64,000 nucleotides of DNA from Paenibacillus dendritiformis (GTDB lineage: Bacteria > Bacillota > Bacilli > Paenibacillales > Paenibacillaceae): positions 1-64,000 of the forward strand of contig NZ_LDIG01000091.1 in assembly GCF_015845845.1 (NCBI RefSeq). Reading direction: 5' to 3'. The notes beneath the pieces were generated by a model, which was given only the letters and a program-made list of their open reading frames with translations, did not search any database and was not told the DNA's origin. The translations under genes and the position numbers were made by a program. This document shows, one piece after another, positions 46,138 to 55,216 of the stretch. Numbering within the stretch: position 1 is the first letter of the stretch; each line of letters opens with the position of its first letter.

Positions 46138-46887
46138 TTATCCGATCGAGCGCAGCATCGTCGCCATTCGGCTGGCCGCCTCCGTCAGCTGCGGCGCATA
46201 CGCCTCCAGCGTCTCAAGCGACATCCGGCTGACCGGGCCGGAGACCGACAAGGCCGCCGCCAGCTTGCCGCTGCGGTCGAATATCGGCACCGAGACCGCG
46301 GCCGCGCCCGGCTCGCGCTCCTCGATGCTTACCGCGTACCCTTTGCGGCGCACCTCATCGAGCTGCCGCATACACGCTTCGCTGTCTACACTGGGCGGCC
46401 AGAAGGCATCCCGAAGCGCCGCTTCGCGCTCGGCCGGATCGGCGAAGGCGAGCAGCACCTTGCTCGACGCGCCGACGAACAGCGGCAGCCGCGCCCCGAC
46501 CGGGGCCACCCGCCGAATCGCCTGGTTGCTCTGGACCGCCTGAATGCGAATCCGGTCCGAGCCGTCGCGCACATATAGGCTGACCGTCTCGCCCAGCCGG
46601 TCGCGCAGGGCCTCCATCTCGGGAAGCAGCAGTTGAGCGGCGTCGCCGACCTGCGTCAGGTGGGCGGACAGCTCCCATATGCGGTATCCGAGGCGGTACT
46701 TGTCGCCGTTGCGCAGCACGAAGCCGCGATCCTCCAGCGTCGTGAGCAGCCGGTGCACGGTGCTCTTATTCAAGTTGACCCGTGCCGCCAGTTCGGTCAA
46801 GCTCATCTCATACTGCTCCGTGAAACACATCAAAATATCGAGCGCCCGTTCCACGGCACGGACGGTTAATTTCCCTCGTTCCTCCAC
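46138..46887 (-). CDS. IclR-family transcriptional regulator
   Basis: A 249-residue regulator. The N-terminal winged helix (about 5-65) is clear: VRAVERALDILMCFTEQ, MSLTELAARVNLNKSTVHRLL. The C-terminal IclR effector domain (about 75-249) contains GETVSLYVRDGSDRIRI, GARLPLFVGASSKVLLA and GAAAVSVPIFDRSGKLAAALSVSGP. The start is placed at GTG 46887 because AAAGAGGGAG is just upstream and the product then begins at the usual position before the HTH. The open frame to 47010 adds residues with no site. Target genes are not evident; the divergent alpha/beta hydrolase is a candidate. Confidence 0.88.
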   Translation of the reverse strand: MEERGKLTVRAVERALDILMCFTEQYEMSLTELAARVNLNKSTVHRLLTTLEDRGFVLRNGDKYRLGYRIWELSAHLTQVGDAAQLLLPEMEALRDRLGETVSLYVRDGSDRIRIQAVQSNQAIRRVAPVGARLPLFVGASSKVLLAFADPAEREAALRDAFWPPSVDSEACMRQLDEVRRKGYAVSIEEREPGAAAVSVPIFDRSGKLAAALSVSGPVSRMSLETLEAYAPQLTEAASRMATMLRSIG

Positions 46888-47074
46888 GTCATCTCCCTCT
46901 TTCGTTCCATTGAGTGAAACTACGTTACATCTAGTATAACCCGCTTTTCCGATGCCGTAAAGGGACGGACCGCCATTCGTCACTCCGACCAACGTCCCTG
47001 ATTTCGACATTTTTTACAACCGGATTGCAATGTTACGGGACGATTACAATCACCTTACAAATCACGCACTTTTA

Positions 47075-47103
47075 TTGACGTTATGCGGCTCGCGGCATAC
47101 GAT
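47075..47103 (+). promoter_or_regulatory. SigA-type promoter of the alpha/beta hydrolase
   Basis: TTGACG (47075-47080), a 17-base spacer and TACGAT (47098-47103), about 165 bases before the hydrolase start. A tandem 12-base repeat (GTTTATGTCGAA, twice, about 47191-47214) lies in the leader. Confidence 0.55.
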
Positions 47104-47269
47104 AGTACTACATTTCGGATAATATGAAACGCTTTCACTATCAAGCTATCATTTGACCTAACCAAGACTTTCGCTCTAGTTAATGTCAGTTTATGTCGAA
47201 GTTTATGTCGAAACCTCGCTTTGCGAGTTTTTCTCCCTTTTCCCGCACATCCAGAAGGAGGTCATGCCC

Positions 47270-48292
47270 ATGAGCACACCTGTCGTCACATCACCCGCGC
47301 TTCAACCGGAATGGATCGGACCCTCGGGTCTGGCTCCTGCAGCCGCACGCCGCATCCGCCTGAAGCATATCGTGATCGCCTTGTCCTTGTCGACGGTGTT
47401 CGCCGCATCGGTCATCTTCCTCACACTGCACGGCTTTATCGCCTGGATGTTCGCGAATCCGCAGGTGCCTCCGCTCTTCTCCAATCCGTTGGAGGCCAAG
47501 GGAATGCCTTACGAGACGGTGACCTTTCCGGCGGCCGACGGCCATACGCTCGTCGACGGCTGGTATATTCCTTCGGACTCCGCTTCGTCGCGCACGATCA
47601 TTTTCAGCCACGGCTATGGCGCGAACCGCGAAGAATATTGGGTTCCGATGTACGATCTGGCCCAGTTCGCCCATCGGCTTGACTATAACGTCATCATGTT
47701 CGATTACGGCTTCGCCTCGGAGCAGCACAAGACAACCGCCACCGGGGGCAAGCTGGAGAAGGAGCAACTGCTTGGCGCCGTGAACCTGGCCAAGGAACGG
47801 GGAGCCTCCCACATCGTCGTCTGGGCCTTCTCGATGGGAGCCGGCACCGCCCTCCAGGCCGCGCTGTTGACCGAGGACATCGACGCGATGATTCTGGACA
47901 GCACCTTCCTGCTGGAGCCGGATACGCTGTACCACAATCTGAAGCAGTACGTCCCGCTGCCGAAGCATCCGTCGCTCGATCTGCTGCGCTTCTTCTTCCC
48001 GGCGTTGAACGGCACCAGCCTGGCGCAGATCCCGTACAACGAAGTGAAGGCAACCAGCTACGAGATGCCGACGCTCATCATTCACGGTACCGCGGATACG
48101 AAGGCGCCGTACGAGATTGCCGAGCAGATTGCGGCTCGTCAGAGCAACAAGCTGTCGGAATCCTGGATCGTCCCCAATGTGCAGCATGAGCTTATCTACC
48201 GCACGCATCGCAAAGACTATCTCGGCAAGGCCGTCGCATTTCTGAGCGCAGCCTACCGCGCCGATGCCGCATCAATCATCGCCCGCCCGTAA
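47270..48292 (+). CDS. Membrane-anchored alpha/beta hydrolase
   Basis: A 340-residue protein. After about 28 residues comes a transmembrane helix (HIVIALSLSTVFAASVIFLTL), then an alpha/beta hydrolase domain. It has oxyanion-hole FSHGYGANREE, nucleophile elbow WAFSMGAGTALQ (G-x-S-x-G variant with AFSMG), HGTADTKAPYE carrying the acid and VPNVQHELIYRTH with the histidine. It resembles YqkD/Bem46-type proteins facing outward. The start at ATG 47270 is 8 bases from AAGGAGG. ATG 47264 is too close to it, and the open frame from 47183 covers the tandem-repeat leader. The substrate is unknown. Confidence 0.8.
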   Translation: MSTPVVTSPALQPEWIGPSGLAPAAARRIRLKHIVIALSLSTVFAASVIFLTLHGFIAWMFANPQVPPLFSNPLEAKGMPYETVTFPAADGHTLVDGWYIPSDSASSRTIIFSHGYGANREEYWVPMYDLAQFAHRLDYNVIMFDYGFASEQHKTTATGGKLEKEQLLGAVNLAKERGASHIVVWAFSMGAGTALQAALLTEDIDAMILDSTFLLEPDTLYHNLKQYVPLPKHPSLDLLRFFFPALNGTSLAQIPYNEVKATSYEMPTLIIHGTADTKAPYEIAEQIAARQSNKLSESWIVPNVQHELIYRTHRKDYLGKAVAFLSAAYRADAASIIARP

Positions 48293-48315
48293 GCCTTATG
48301 GCTTGCGGGTTTTTT
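48286..48315 (+). terminator. Intrinsic terminator overlapping the hydrolase stop codon
   Basis: CCCGTAAGCC (48286-48295) / GGCTTGCGGG (48300-48309) with a TTAT loop, then TTTTTT. The TAA stop at 48290-48292 lies within the first arm. Confidence 0.85.
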
Positions 48316-48426
48316 GCGCTTCGCCGGGGCGGCGGGAGAAGCATAGGCCAACCAGTGGGCGGAATAGGCTAGATACAAGAGGTTATGGATGCGAGTCTGC
48401 ATTGACATGTAAAGGAGGGACGCTCG

Positions 48427-49941
48427 TTGGAGTACATATATGGGTCACTGATGCCCGTCCGCGTGCTGGAAGAGATCGTATTTTGGAAAAAACAAGAGCG
48501 CGAGCACATCGAGGTCATTCTCGCCATCGTGCCGCAGCTTGAGCCGGAATATGTTCAAGTGCTCCGGGAATGGGAGCCGGTCTTCACCAAGACCGAGGAA
48601 GCGGCCTCGGCCTGGCTCCAGTTCATTCTGTCGCAAGGAGGAAGCACCCCTCCCGATACGATGCACAAGATCGAGCTGCTGCTCAAGGCGTCCGTCTATC
48701 AATCCGAGCAGTTCGTGAAGCATCTGGAGACGATGAAGCAGTACAGCCGCGCGGTGCAGAGCGTGCCGCTCGCCCCGATCGTATTCGATCATATCGCCGA
48801 TGAATCCGTCTATTTCCTGAACGTCGTGCACGCCCTGAAAGAGAAACCCCTGTCTTCCTTCACTTCCCCGGACGTTCCGGGGGCGGATGCGGCGCAACCC
48901 GGCCACGCCGTGCAGCCGAAGGCGTTCATCCACGAAGCCCCATCCTTCGATAGCGGCAGCAGCTCCGATGCGCCGGCGGAAGCGGAATTTCCCTTGACAA
49001 CCTATGACAGGGAACCCGAGGAGAATTTCCACGCTCAAGAGGGAATCGCAGCGCAATCGCCTGATTCGGGCATTCTGGCATACATCGGTACGGCTCAGAC
49101 GCCCCAGACGGCCCAAGCACCGCAAGCGCCTCATGGGGGACAGGAGGCCAAGCCCGTGCCGGAGCATGGCGAAGCCCGAACCGCCCCGGAAGACGCCTCC
49201 CTCGGCAGCGCATCGTACCGTGATCGGCCGTATGCCCCGACGGGCGGATGGCCGCCCGGCCACCCTCAGCATCAGCCGCCGGTGCCGCAGTACTATTTGC
49301 GGGCGGAGCCCGACTCCGTCCCGATCGGCGGCCACACGCTGCCGCCATTGCCGTATCCGTATGACGCATTGGAGCCGTATATCGACGAGACGACGATGCG
49401 GGTCCATCACGACAAACACCATCAGAGCTATGTCGACGGCTTGAACCAGGCCGAGCGCGCATTGGCGGAAGCGCGGCGCACCGGCCGCTTCGATCTGGTG
49501 AAGCACTGGGAAAGAGAGCTTGCATTCCACGGAGGCGGCCACTATTTGCACACGATTTTCTGGAATACGATGAATCCGGTGGGCGGCGGCCAGCCGACCG
49601 GGGATCTGCTGGACCAGATTACGCAAGATTTCGGGAGTTTCAAGGCGTTCAAAATGCATTTCTCCAAGGCTGCGGAGAAGGTAGAGGGCGGCGGCTGGAC
49701 GATTCTGGTCTGGAGTCCGCGCAGCCGCCGCTTGGAGATTTTGCAGGCGGAGAAGCATCAGAATCTGTCGCAGTGGGACGTCATCCCGCTCCTTCCGATC
49801 GACGTATGGGAGCACGCCTACTATTTGAAGCACAAGAACGAGCGGGCCAAATATATCGAGGATTGGTGGCATGTCGTCAACTGGCCCGCGGTCGACGAAC
49901 GGTTCCAGGCGGCGCGGACTCTGGTATGGAAACCGTATTAG
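48427..49941 (+). CDS. Fusion of DUF2935-type helical domain with Fe/Mn superoxide dismutase
   Basis: A 504-residue protein. Residues about 5-140 form an all-helical domain of the DUF2935 type (VLEEIVFWKKQEREHIEVIL ... FDHIADESVYFLNVVHAL), with His/Glu positions that could bind metal. A Pro/Ala/Gln-rich linker (about 145-300) follows. Residues about 300-504 are a superoxide dismutase: HTLPPLPYPYDALEPYIDE, first metal ligand in MRVHHDKHHQSYV, second in HGGGHYLHTIFW, last ligands in [15 protein letters not shown]. The usual SOD residues GGGxxxG and EHAYY are kept, so activity is plausible. The start at TTG 48427 has AAAGGAGGG upstream. It differs from the short sodA at 63437. It carries no signal peptide. 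Confidence 0.85.
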   Translation: MEYIYGSLMPVRVLEEIVFWKKQEREHIEVILAIVPQLEPEYVQVLREWEPVFTKTEEAASAWLQFILSQGGSTPPDTMHKIELLLKASVYQSEQFVKHLETMKQYSRAVQSVPLAPIVFDHIADESVYFLNVVHALKEKPLSSFTSPDVPGADAAQPGHAVQPKAFIHEAPSFDSGSSSDAPAEAEFPLTTYDREPEENFHAQEGIAAQSPDSGILAYIGTAQTPQTAQAPQAPHGGQEAKPVPEHGEARTAPEDASLGSASYRDRPYAPTGGWPPGHPQHQPPVPQYYLRAEPDSVPIGGHTLPPLPYPYDALEPYIDETTMRVHHDKHHQSYVDGLNQAERALAEARRTGRFDLVKHWERELAFHGGGHYLHTIFWNTMNPVGGGQPTGDLLDQITQDFGSFKAFKMHFSKAAEKVEGGGWTILVWSPRSRRLEILQAEKHQNLSQWDVIPLLPIDVWEHAYYLKHKNERAKYIEDWWHVVNWPAVDERFQAARTLVWKPY

Positions 49942-49995
49942 TACCAGGGCGATCGCTGATTCCGCGGGCAAGCGGTCTGCAGCCGATTTTCGATA

Positions 49996-50025
49996 TTGCG
50001 TCTTCTCCCTCCCGTTCGGTACAAT
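49996..50025 (+). promoter_or_regulatory. Candidate promoter upstream of the methylase gene
   Basis: TTGCGT (49996-50001), an 18-base spacer and TACAAT (50020-50025). A terminator follows 25 bases later, so any transcript would meet it at once. It could be an attenuated promoter or a chance match. Confidence 0.35.
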
Positions 50026-50049
50026 AGAAGAGGATACGCGAACTTACGT

Positions 50050-50074
50050 GCGGCCTTCAGGCCGCCTTTTTTTT
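50050..50074 (+). terminator. Intrinsic terminator after the SOD fusion
   Basis: Stem GCGGCCT (50050-50056) / AGGCCGC (50059-50065), followed by eight T. It lies between the SOD fusion and the methylase gene. Confidence 0.85.
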
Positions 50075-50148
50075 GCGTGAGGAGAGACTGCCCCGCCTGC
50101 GGGCGAGCAAGTCCTCACGACGCAGATAACCGACAGGGGTGAAGGGCA

Positions 50149-50988
50149 ATGTTGAAACCGATACTCAAATGGGCGGGAGGCAAGCGCCAACTGCTCCCCG
50201 ACATCCGCCGCCGTCTGCCGCGCCTCGACTGGTCGCAGGCGGCCTATTACGAGCCGTTCATCGGGGGCGCCGCGCTGCTGTTCGATCTGATGCCGCCGCG
50301 CGCCTTCATCAACGACGTGAACGGCGAGCTGATCAATCTGTACGAGACGATTCGCCGCGAGCCGGAAGCGCTTATCGACGCGCTGCGGGTTCACCGGAAC
50401 GAAGAGAGCTATTACTATGAGGTCCGCTCCTGGGATCGGAATCCGGAGGAATACGCCCGGCTGGACGCCGTTACCCGGGCCGCCCGTCTCGTCTATTTGA
50501 ACCGGACATGCTATAACGGCCTGTACCGGGTCAACGCGAAGGGACAGAACAACGTTCCCTTCGGGCGCTACAAGCAGCCGGATATCGTCCAGGAAGAGAC
50601 GATCCGCGCCTTGGCGTCCTATCTCCAATCGGCGGATATCGCCATGACCGTCGGCGACTTCGAGCAGGCCGTGGAAGCGGCGCAGGCGGGAGACTTCGTC
50701 TACTTCGATCCGCCGTACGACGTCCTGACCAAGACGGCTGCCTTCACCTCCTATGCGAAGGACGGCTTCGGACGGGACGAGCAGCTCCGGCTGGCCAACC
50801 TGTTCCGCGAGCTGGACGGACGCGGCGTCTACGTGATGCTGTCGAATCATGCGACAGACTATATTCGCGAGCTGTATGACGGCTTCCCGCTCCATATCGT
50901 GCAGGCCCGGCGCAATATCAATTCCAAGGCGACCGCCCGCGGCGCGGTGGACGAGGTGCTTGTCATGAATTATCAACCCGAAGAATAA
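50149..50988 (+). CDS. dam: DpnM-like DNA adenine (GATC N6) methyltransferase
   Basis: A 279-residue class D12 adenine methylase. KWAGGKRQLLPDIRRRLP and YEPFIGGAALLFDL form the SAM-binding motif I. FINDVNGELINLYETIR, NGLYRVNAKGQNNVPFGRYK and the catalytic DPPY in GDFVYFDPPYDVL follow, and GVYVMLSNHATDYI ends the core. The protein runs parallel to M.DpnM of the DpnII system along its whole length, so the target is very likely GATC; this is an inference from family resemblance. The start at ATG 50149 follows GGTGAAGGG. A restriction endonuclease-like gene follows 56 bases later, forming an R-M pair. Confidence 0.88.
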   Translation: MLKPILKWAGGKRQLLPDIRRRLPRLDWSQAAYYEPFIGGAALLFDLMPPRAFINDVNGELINLYETIRREPEALIDALRVHRNEESYYYEVRSWDRNPEEYARLDAVTRAARLVYLNRTCYNGLYRVNAKGQNNVPFGRYKQPDIVQEETIRALASYLQSADIAMTVGDFEQAVEAAQAGDFVYFDPPYDVLTKTAAFTSYAKDGFGRDEQLRLANLFRELDGRGVYVMLSNHATDYIRELYDGFPLHIVQARRNINSKATARGAVDEVLVMNYQPEE

Positions 50989-51044
50989 GGCCGGAACGGG
51001 GACGACTCCGGGAACATGAGAAAAACTCAGGGGGGAATGAAGGA

Positions 51045-52355
51045 ATGGCGGCGAGCCGGCTGCGAAAAAAAGATCTCATCTGGGAGAAACTGTTTGACCG
51101 CTACGATATTTTGCAGCAAGTGAACGCCAACGGGTATTTCGATATTACGAGCCAGCAGATTAACGGGCTGGAGCCCGGGGTGCAGGCACGAATCCAGTGC
51201 AAGTTCGATTCTTCCGGCGAGCTGTCGCCCTGCTTCTCCCGTCACGGGCTCGGCATTTTGCCCGTATCGAACGGACATTACACGATCGCCCGCTTCCCGA
51301 TCTTCCATCCGCTGGAGGATATCGAGAGGCTTCCGGTTCGCCGGGCCTACTGGCGCTTCCCGTCCTTCGAGACGGTGCAGGCGGACGGCAGCAGCTCCAC
51401 AAGCGAAGCCAATGCGCTGCATACCGCCCATATGAGCGACATGCTCCACCGCTTCCGCGGCCTCGACCCGGCAGAGCCGCTCGAGCTGACCTTCAGCGGA
51501 CGAATGCGGTCCCCCGCCTTCTCCTTCCATGTGGGGAGCTATCCGCGTCCGCTTCAGGTAGAACGAAGCCAGCAGATGGAGATTGATGCCGGCTTCGAAT
51601 CGAACCGCGAGATTCTGATACTGGAAGCGAAGAACAGCATTCCGCAGGATTTCTGCGTGCGCCAGCTCTACTACCCGTACCGCGCCTTGCGTTCGCGCCC
51701 GCAGTTGACGAAGCCGGTCATTCCGATCTATTTCTTGTATTCGGACGGCGTCTATTATTTATTCGAATACCGCTTCCGGGATCCGATGCGCTATGATTCC
51801 CTCGCCTTGGTGCGCGCAGCCGCCTATCGCATTGAAGGCGGGCTGTCCAAGGAAAGGGTGCTCGCCATCGCGGAGGCCACCCCGGCCGGCGCGGAGCCGG
51901 AGGGCGTGCCGTTCCCGCAGGCGAACTCGTTCGAGCGCATCATCAATCTGCTAGAGCTGCTGGCGGAGGAGGATTTGCTCAAGTCCGACATCGAACGGCT
52001 GTACCGGTTCGATAAGAGGCAATCGGACTATTACGCGAATGCCGGCGTCTACCTCGATCTGGCGGAGACCTGCCGAACGCCCGAAGGAACGGCCGTCCGC
52101 CTGACCGGAGAAGGCCGCGCCCTGATGCAGCTCACGGTGCAGGAGCGGCATGAGGCGCTTCTGCGCAAGCTGTTCGCCAGACCGGCCATCCGCGACATTC
52201 TGCTCGCCTGCCTGGCGCGGGGCGAAGCGATTCCCGAAGCGGAAGCGATGAATAGGATGCATCGGCATGGCATCGAGCTGAATCCGTCGACCCAGCGCAG
52301 GCGCGCCCAGTCGATCCTGGCCTGGTACGGCTGGCTTGCACGTCTGATAGGGTGA
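51045..52355 (+). CDS. PD-(D/E)XK type II restriction endonuclease
   Basis: A 436-residue protein encoded directly after the DpnM-like methylase. A nuclease core is visible as Asp181 (EIDAGFES), then Glu194-Ala-Lys196 in LILEAKNSI, the canonical D...ExK spacing. YPYRALRSRPQLTKPVIPIYFLY matches the strand-helix after the active site. The N-terminal part (about 1-110) and C-terminal part (about 290-436, with helical wing-like segments) are probably DNA-recognition or dimerisation modules. It is much longer than DpnII (288 residues) and shows no obvious similarity to it. The target is inferred to equal that of the partner methylase. The start at ATG 51045 follows AGGGGGGAATGAAGG. Confidence 0.8.
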   Translation: MAASRLRKKDLIWEKLFDRYDILQQVNANGYFDITSQQINGLEPGVQARIQCKFDSSGELSPCFSRHGLGILPVSNGHYTIARFPIFHPLEDIERLPVRRAYWRFPSFETVQADGSSSTSEANALHTAHMSDMLHRFRGLDPAEPLELTFSGRMRSPAFSFHVGSYPRPLQVERSQQMEIDAGFESNREILILEAKNSIPQDFCVRQLYYPYRALRSRPQLTKPVIPIYFLYSDGVYYLFEYRFRDPMRYDSLALVRAAAYRIEGGLSKERVLAIAEATPAGAEPEGVPFPQANSFERIINLLELLAEEDLLKSDIERLYRFDKRQSDYYANAGVYLDLAETCRTPEGTAVRLTGEGRALMQLTVQERHEALLRKLFARPAIRDILLACLARGEAIPEAEAMNRMHRHGIELNPSTQRRRAQSILAWYGWLARLIG

Positions 52356-52498
52356 AGCCCCTTGTGTCCAAGCGGAAGAGGAATCAAGGCCAGGGGCGCC
52401 GCCTCCTCTTCTCCCGCATGGCCCGTTTCTGCCGGGAGGCGGTTGCCTATGCCGCCCCCGGCATTCACTTCGCCCGGATGCCGCTGTCCCCCTCTCCC

Positions 52499-52636
52499 TT
52501 AATCCAGCTTGTAGCGTTCCTTGGCCCGCTTCACCGCCTCCTCCACCTTGTCCCTCCGGGGCAGCTTCGAATTGATCCGCAGCAGAAGCAGCAGATTGCA
52601 CACCAGCAGCACGATTATAATCAGCCCCATCACCAT
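52499..52636 (-). CDS. 45-residue single-pass membrane protein
   Basis: ATG 52636 to TAA 52499, with GGGAGGGGGAAGG upstream. The product has one transmembrane helix at the N-terminus (MVMGLIIIVLLVCNLLLLLR) and a charged, helical tail (DKVEEAVKRAKERYKLD). A second in-frame ATG lies at 52630. The amphipathic-looking tail and very good ribosome binding site argue for a real gene. It sits between the restriction endonuclease (convergent) and helD. It resembles many uncharacterised Bacillales small membrane proteins; no specific family can be named. Confidence 0.55.
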   Translation of the reverse strand: MVMGLIIIVLLVCNLLLLLRINSKLPRRDKVEEAVKRAKERYKLD

Positions 52637-52764
52637 CCTTCCCCCTCCCTTCCCTATGTACAAAAAGCTGCCGGCCGCGCCGCATGGACCAATGGCGGCG
52701 ATCCCATGCAGCGCAAGGCAGCTTATATTTTGCTTCCGTTCGATTCACCAAGCCGGCTCCCGAT

Positions 52765-55125
52765 TCAGGCCTGTGCCTGCCCTTCGTCCGCTCCCGCAAG
52801 CGCGGCTTCCAGCCAAGGACTCGGCCGCCCCATATAGTAGATATGCAGCTCATGCATCGCCCGCGTGCACGCCACGTACAGCAGCTTGCGCTCGCTCTCC
52901 CGGCCGTAGCCTTCGTCAGATGCATTATACAGCACGACGGCATCGAACTCGACGCCCTTGGCCAGGTAAGACGGAATAACGAGCGCGCCGGCTTCGAAGG
53001 TGACCGTCTCCTGGTCAACGAGCCGCAGCGGCACAAGATCCTTCAAGGCCTCGTACGCCTCGCGGCTCTCCTGAGCGGTCGTGCAGAGCAGAGCGACATT
53101 GCGGTGCCCGGCGGCGAGCAGTTCGCGCATCCGCGCGGCAACCTGAGCATGCAATTCCTCCCTGTCCTGCAATCCCGTCAGCGTCGGCGCCGGGCCTTCG
53201 CGCTCGAACGTATCGATCCGCTCACCGCCCGGAATGATGCGGCGGGCCAGTTCCATGATCGGCCGGGTCGAACGATAGCTTCGGGTCAATTGGAACGACT
53301 CCGTCTCCCCGTCCGGGAACACTTCCGCCAACGCCGGCAGCGGCACCGCCGCCGCTCCTTCGGCATGCGGGTAAATCGCCTGGTCCGCATCCCCCAGCAC
53401 CGTGAACCGGGCCCGAGGGAACAGGCGCTTGAGGAAATGAAGCTGGAAGACCCCATAGTCTTGGCCTTCGTCCACGAACACATGCCGGATCGACGTATTC
53501 GTATGGAAGCCTTCCAGACATTCATTCAAATACAAGTATGGCGTCGCATCCTCTACGGACATCTCGCCCCGGCTCACCCGTTCGGCCGTCAGGGCGCAGA
53601 TGCCGGCCCAGCGCTCAGGCAGCCCCTCTTCTCCGGCCAGACTGGCCGCGAAGTCCGGACTGGCGAACAATTGCGTGTAGATGGCCGGCATATCGACGAA
53701 GCGGAATCGCTTGATGTCCGCGCGCAGCGGCTTGAAGCGCTCATTCACGATTTGGCGGGCCAGCCATTCGCGCTCGCGATCGAAGTCATCGAACGTCTCC
53801 TCCGTAAATCTTTCCCGGCGCTGCAGTTCCTGGAACGCCCTCACATAATCCTCATTGTCGAGCAGCTCGATTTCTTCCTCCACCCAGACCGCTTTCCGTT
53901 CCCGGCGGGCGGCGGCGGCCAGCTCGCCCCGGAGCCATTCCGCCAGCTGGCTCAGCCTATTCGGGATCGACAGGGACGAATCCAGTTCATAAAATTGCCG
54001 CAGCATCGCTTCTCCCGATATAAGCGTCCGCTCCTGGAAGCGAAGATCGCGGAACCGCATGCCTTCCTGCCCGAGCCGCTCCACATAGCGCCCGATCAGC
54101 CGGAAGAAAGCCGTCCCCGCTTTATAGCGAATCCCTTCCATTCGCGCCGCGTATTCCGGTTGCTCCCCGGCGCTCAGCGCATATTCCATCTGCTCGGCCG
54201 GGTGCTCCAGGCGGAAGGAATCGGCCAATCGATGCTCGACGTACTCCTGATATGTCGTCTGCCGCATATTCCGTTCCCCCAATTCCGGCAGGACGGTCGA
54301 GACATAGCGGTTGAACATCGGATTCGGCGAGAACAGCACGATCTCATCGGCCTGCAGCGTATCCCGATACCGGTACAGCAAATACGCAATCCGCTGCAGA
54401 GCGGTCGACGTCTTGCCGCTGCCCGCCGGGCCGGTGACGATCATAAGCCGCTTCTGCTCGTTGCGGATGATGCGGTTCTGTTCGCTTTGAATCGTGGCAA
54501 CGATGCTTTTCAGATGGGCGCTGGACGGCCGGCTGAGGATTTCCCGCAGCAGCTCGTCGCCAATGGTAAGGCCCGTATCGAACATGCCCCGGAACCGGCC
54601 GTCCGTGATGATGAATTGGCGCTTGAGCCCCATCTCTCCCGACAGGCGGCCGACCGGCGTCTCATAGTGGGCCGGGCCCGGCGAATAGTCATAATACAGG
54701 CTGGACACGGGTGCCCGCCAATCATAGACGAGGAAGTTGTCGTCCTTATCCCGGAACGAGCCGATCCCGATATATACCCGTTCTGCCTCCGCTTCCCCTT
54801 CTTCCCGGAAATCGATCCGCGCAAAATAAGGGGACTTCGCCATCCGTCTCCACACATCAAGCTGCTGGGCGGCATGAAGATGCCTGCGCTCGCGCTCCGC
54901 CAATACCTCCGCCTGCTGCTTCAGGCTGGCATGCGTCTCGATGGCTTCATTCGCGTCATCCAGATTGACCTTGACGTCGTCCCAGAACTCGCGTCGGATG
55001 TCCACGACTTCGCGCTTGACCGCGCCCATCTCTTCCTGCAGCGGAAGGATGCGCCGCTCAATTTTCTCCATTACCTCGACAGCCCGCGCTTCCTCCAACT
55101 GCCATTCCCGATGATTCGGGTCCAT
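52765..55125 (-). CDS. helD: HelD-like RNA polymerase-associated UvrD-type helicase
   Basis: A 786-residue superfamily-1 ATPase. The N-terminal coiled-coil arm (about 1-100, REWQLEEARAVEVMEKIERR and following) is the part of HelD that enters the RNA polymerase secondary channel. Helicase motifs follow: Walker A GPAGSGKTSTALQRIAYLLY, Q-rich IQSEQNRIIRNEQ, Walker B HVFVDEGQDYGVFQ, LGDADQAIYPHAEG, LTRSYRSTRPIMEL, AKGVEFDAVVLYN and YVACTRAMHELHIYY. HelD frees stalled or inactive RNA polymerase from DNA. The start at ATG 55125 is preferred to 55164 because the family starts there and a GCGGGTGATAAT lies before it. The promoter of a candidate small RNA points away from it at 55181. Confidence 0.9.
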   Translation of the reverse strand: MDPNHREWQLEEARAVEVMEKIERRILPLQEEMGAVKREVVDIRREFWDDVKVNLDDANEAIETHASLKQQAEVLAERERRHLHAAQQLDVWRRMAKSPYFARIDFREEGEAEAERVYIGIGSFRDKDDNFLVYDWRAPVSSLYYDYSPGPAHYETPVGRLSGEMGLKRQFIITDGRFRGMFDTGLTIGDELLREILSRPSSAHLKSIVATIQSEQNRIIRNEQKRLMIVTGPAGSGKTSTALQRIAYLLYRYRDTLQADEIVLFSPNPMFNRYVSTVLPELGERNMRQTTYQEYVEHRLADSFRLEHPAEQMEYALSAGEQPEYAARMEGIRYKAGTAFFRLIGRYVERLGQEGMRFRDLRFQERTLISGEAMLRQFYELDSSLSIPNRLSQLAEWLRGELAAAARRERKAVWVEEEIELLDNEDYVRAFQELQRRERFTEETFDDFDREREWLARQIVNERFKPLRADIKRFRFVDMPAIYTQLFASPDFAASLAGEEGLPERWAGICALTAERVSRGEMSVEDATPYLYLNECLEGFHTNTSIRHVFVDEGQDYGVFQLHFLKRLFPRARFTVLGDADQAIYPHAEGAAAVPLPALAEVFPDGETESFQLTRSYRSTRPIMELARRIIPGGERIDTFEREGPAPTLTGLQDREELHAQVAARMRELLAAGHRNVALLCTTAQESREAYEALKDLVPLRLVDQETVTFEAGALVIPSYLAKGVEFDAVVLYNASDEGYGRESERKLLYVACTRAMHELHIYYMGRPSPWLEAALAGADEGQAQA

Positions 55126-55180
55126 ATTATCACCCGCTTTAATATAGATTACGATTTGCGGCACCGGGTTGCCGAACCAG

Positions 55181-55210
55181 TTGACAACGCCCCGTGCGTT
55201 ATGATATTAT
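55181..55210 (+). promoter_or_regulatory. Strong SigA-type promoter, plus strand
   Basis: TTGACA (55181-55186), an 18-base spacer and TATTAT (55205-55210). It has a perfect -35 and near-consensus -10, directed away from helD. No protein gene follows on this strand before the terminator at 55366-55398. Confidence 0.65.
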
Positions 55211-55216
55211 ATATTT

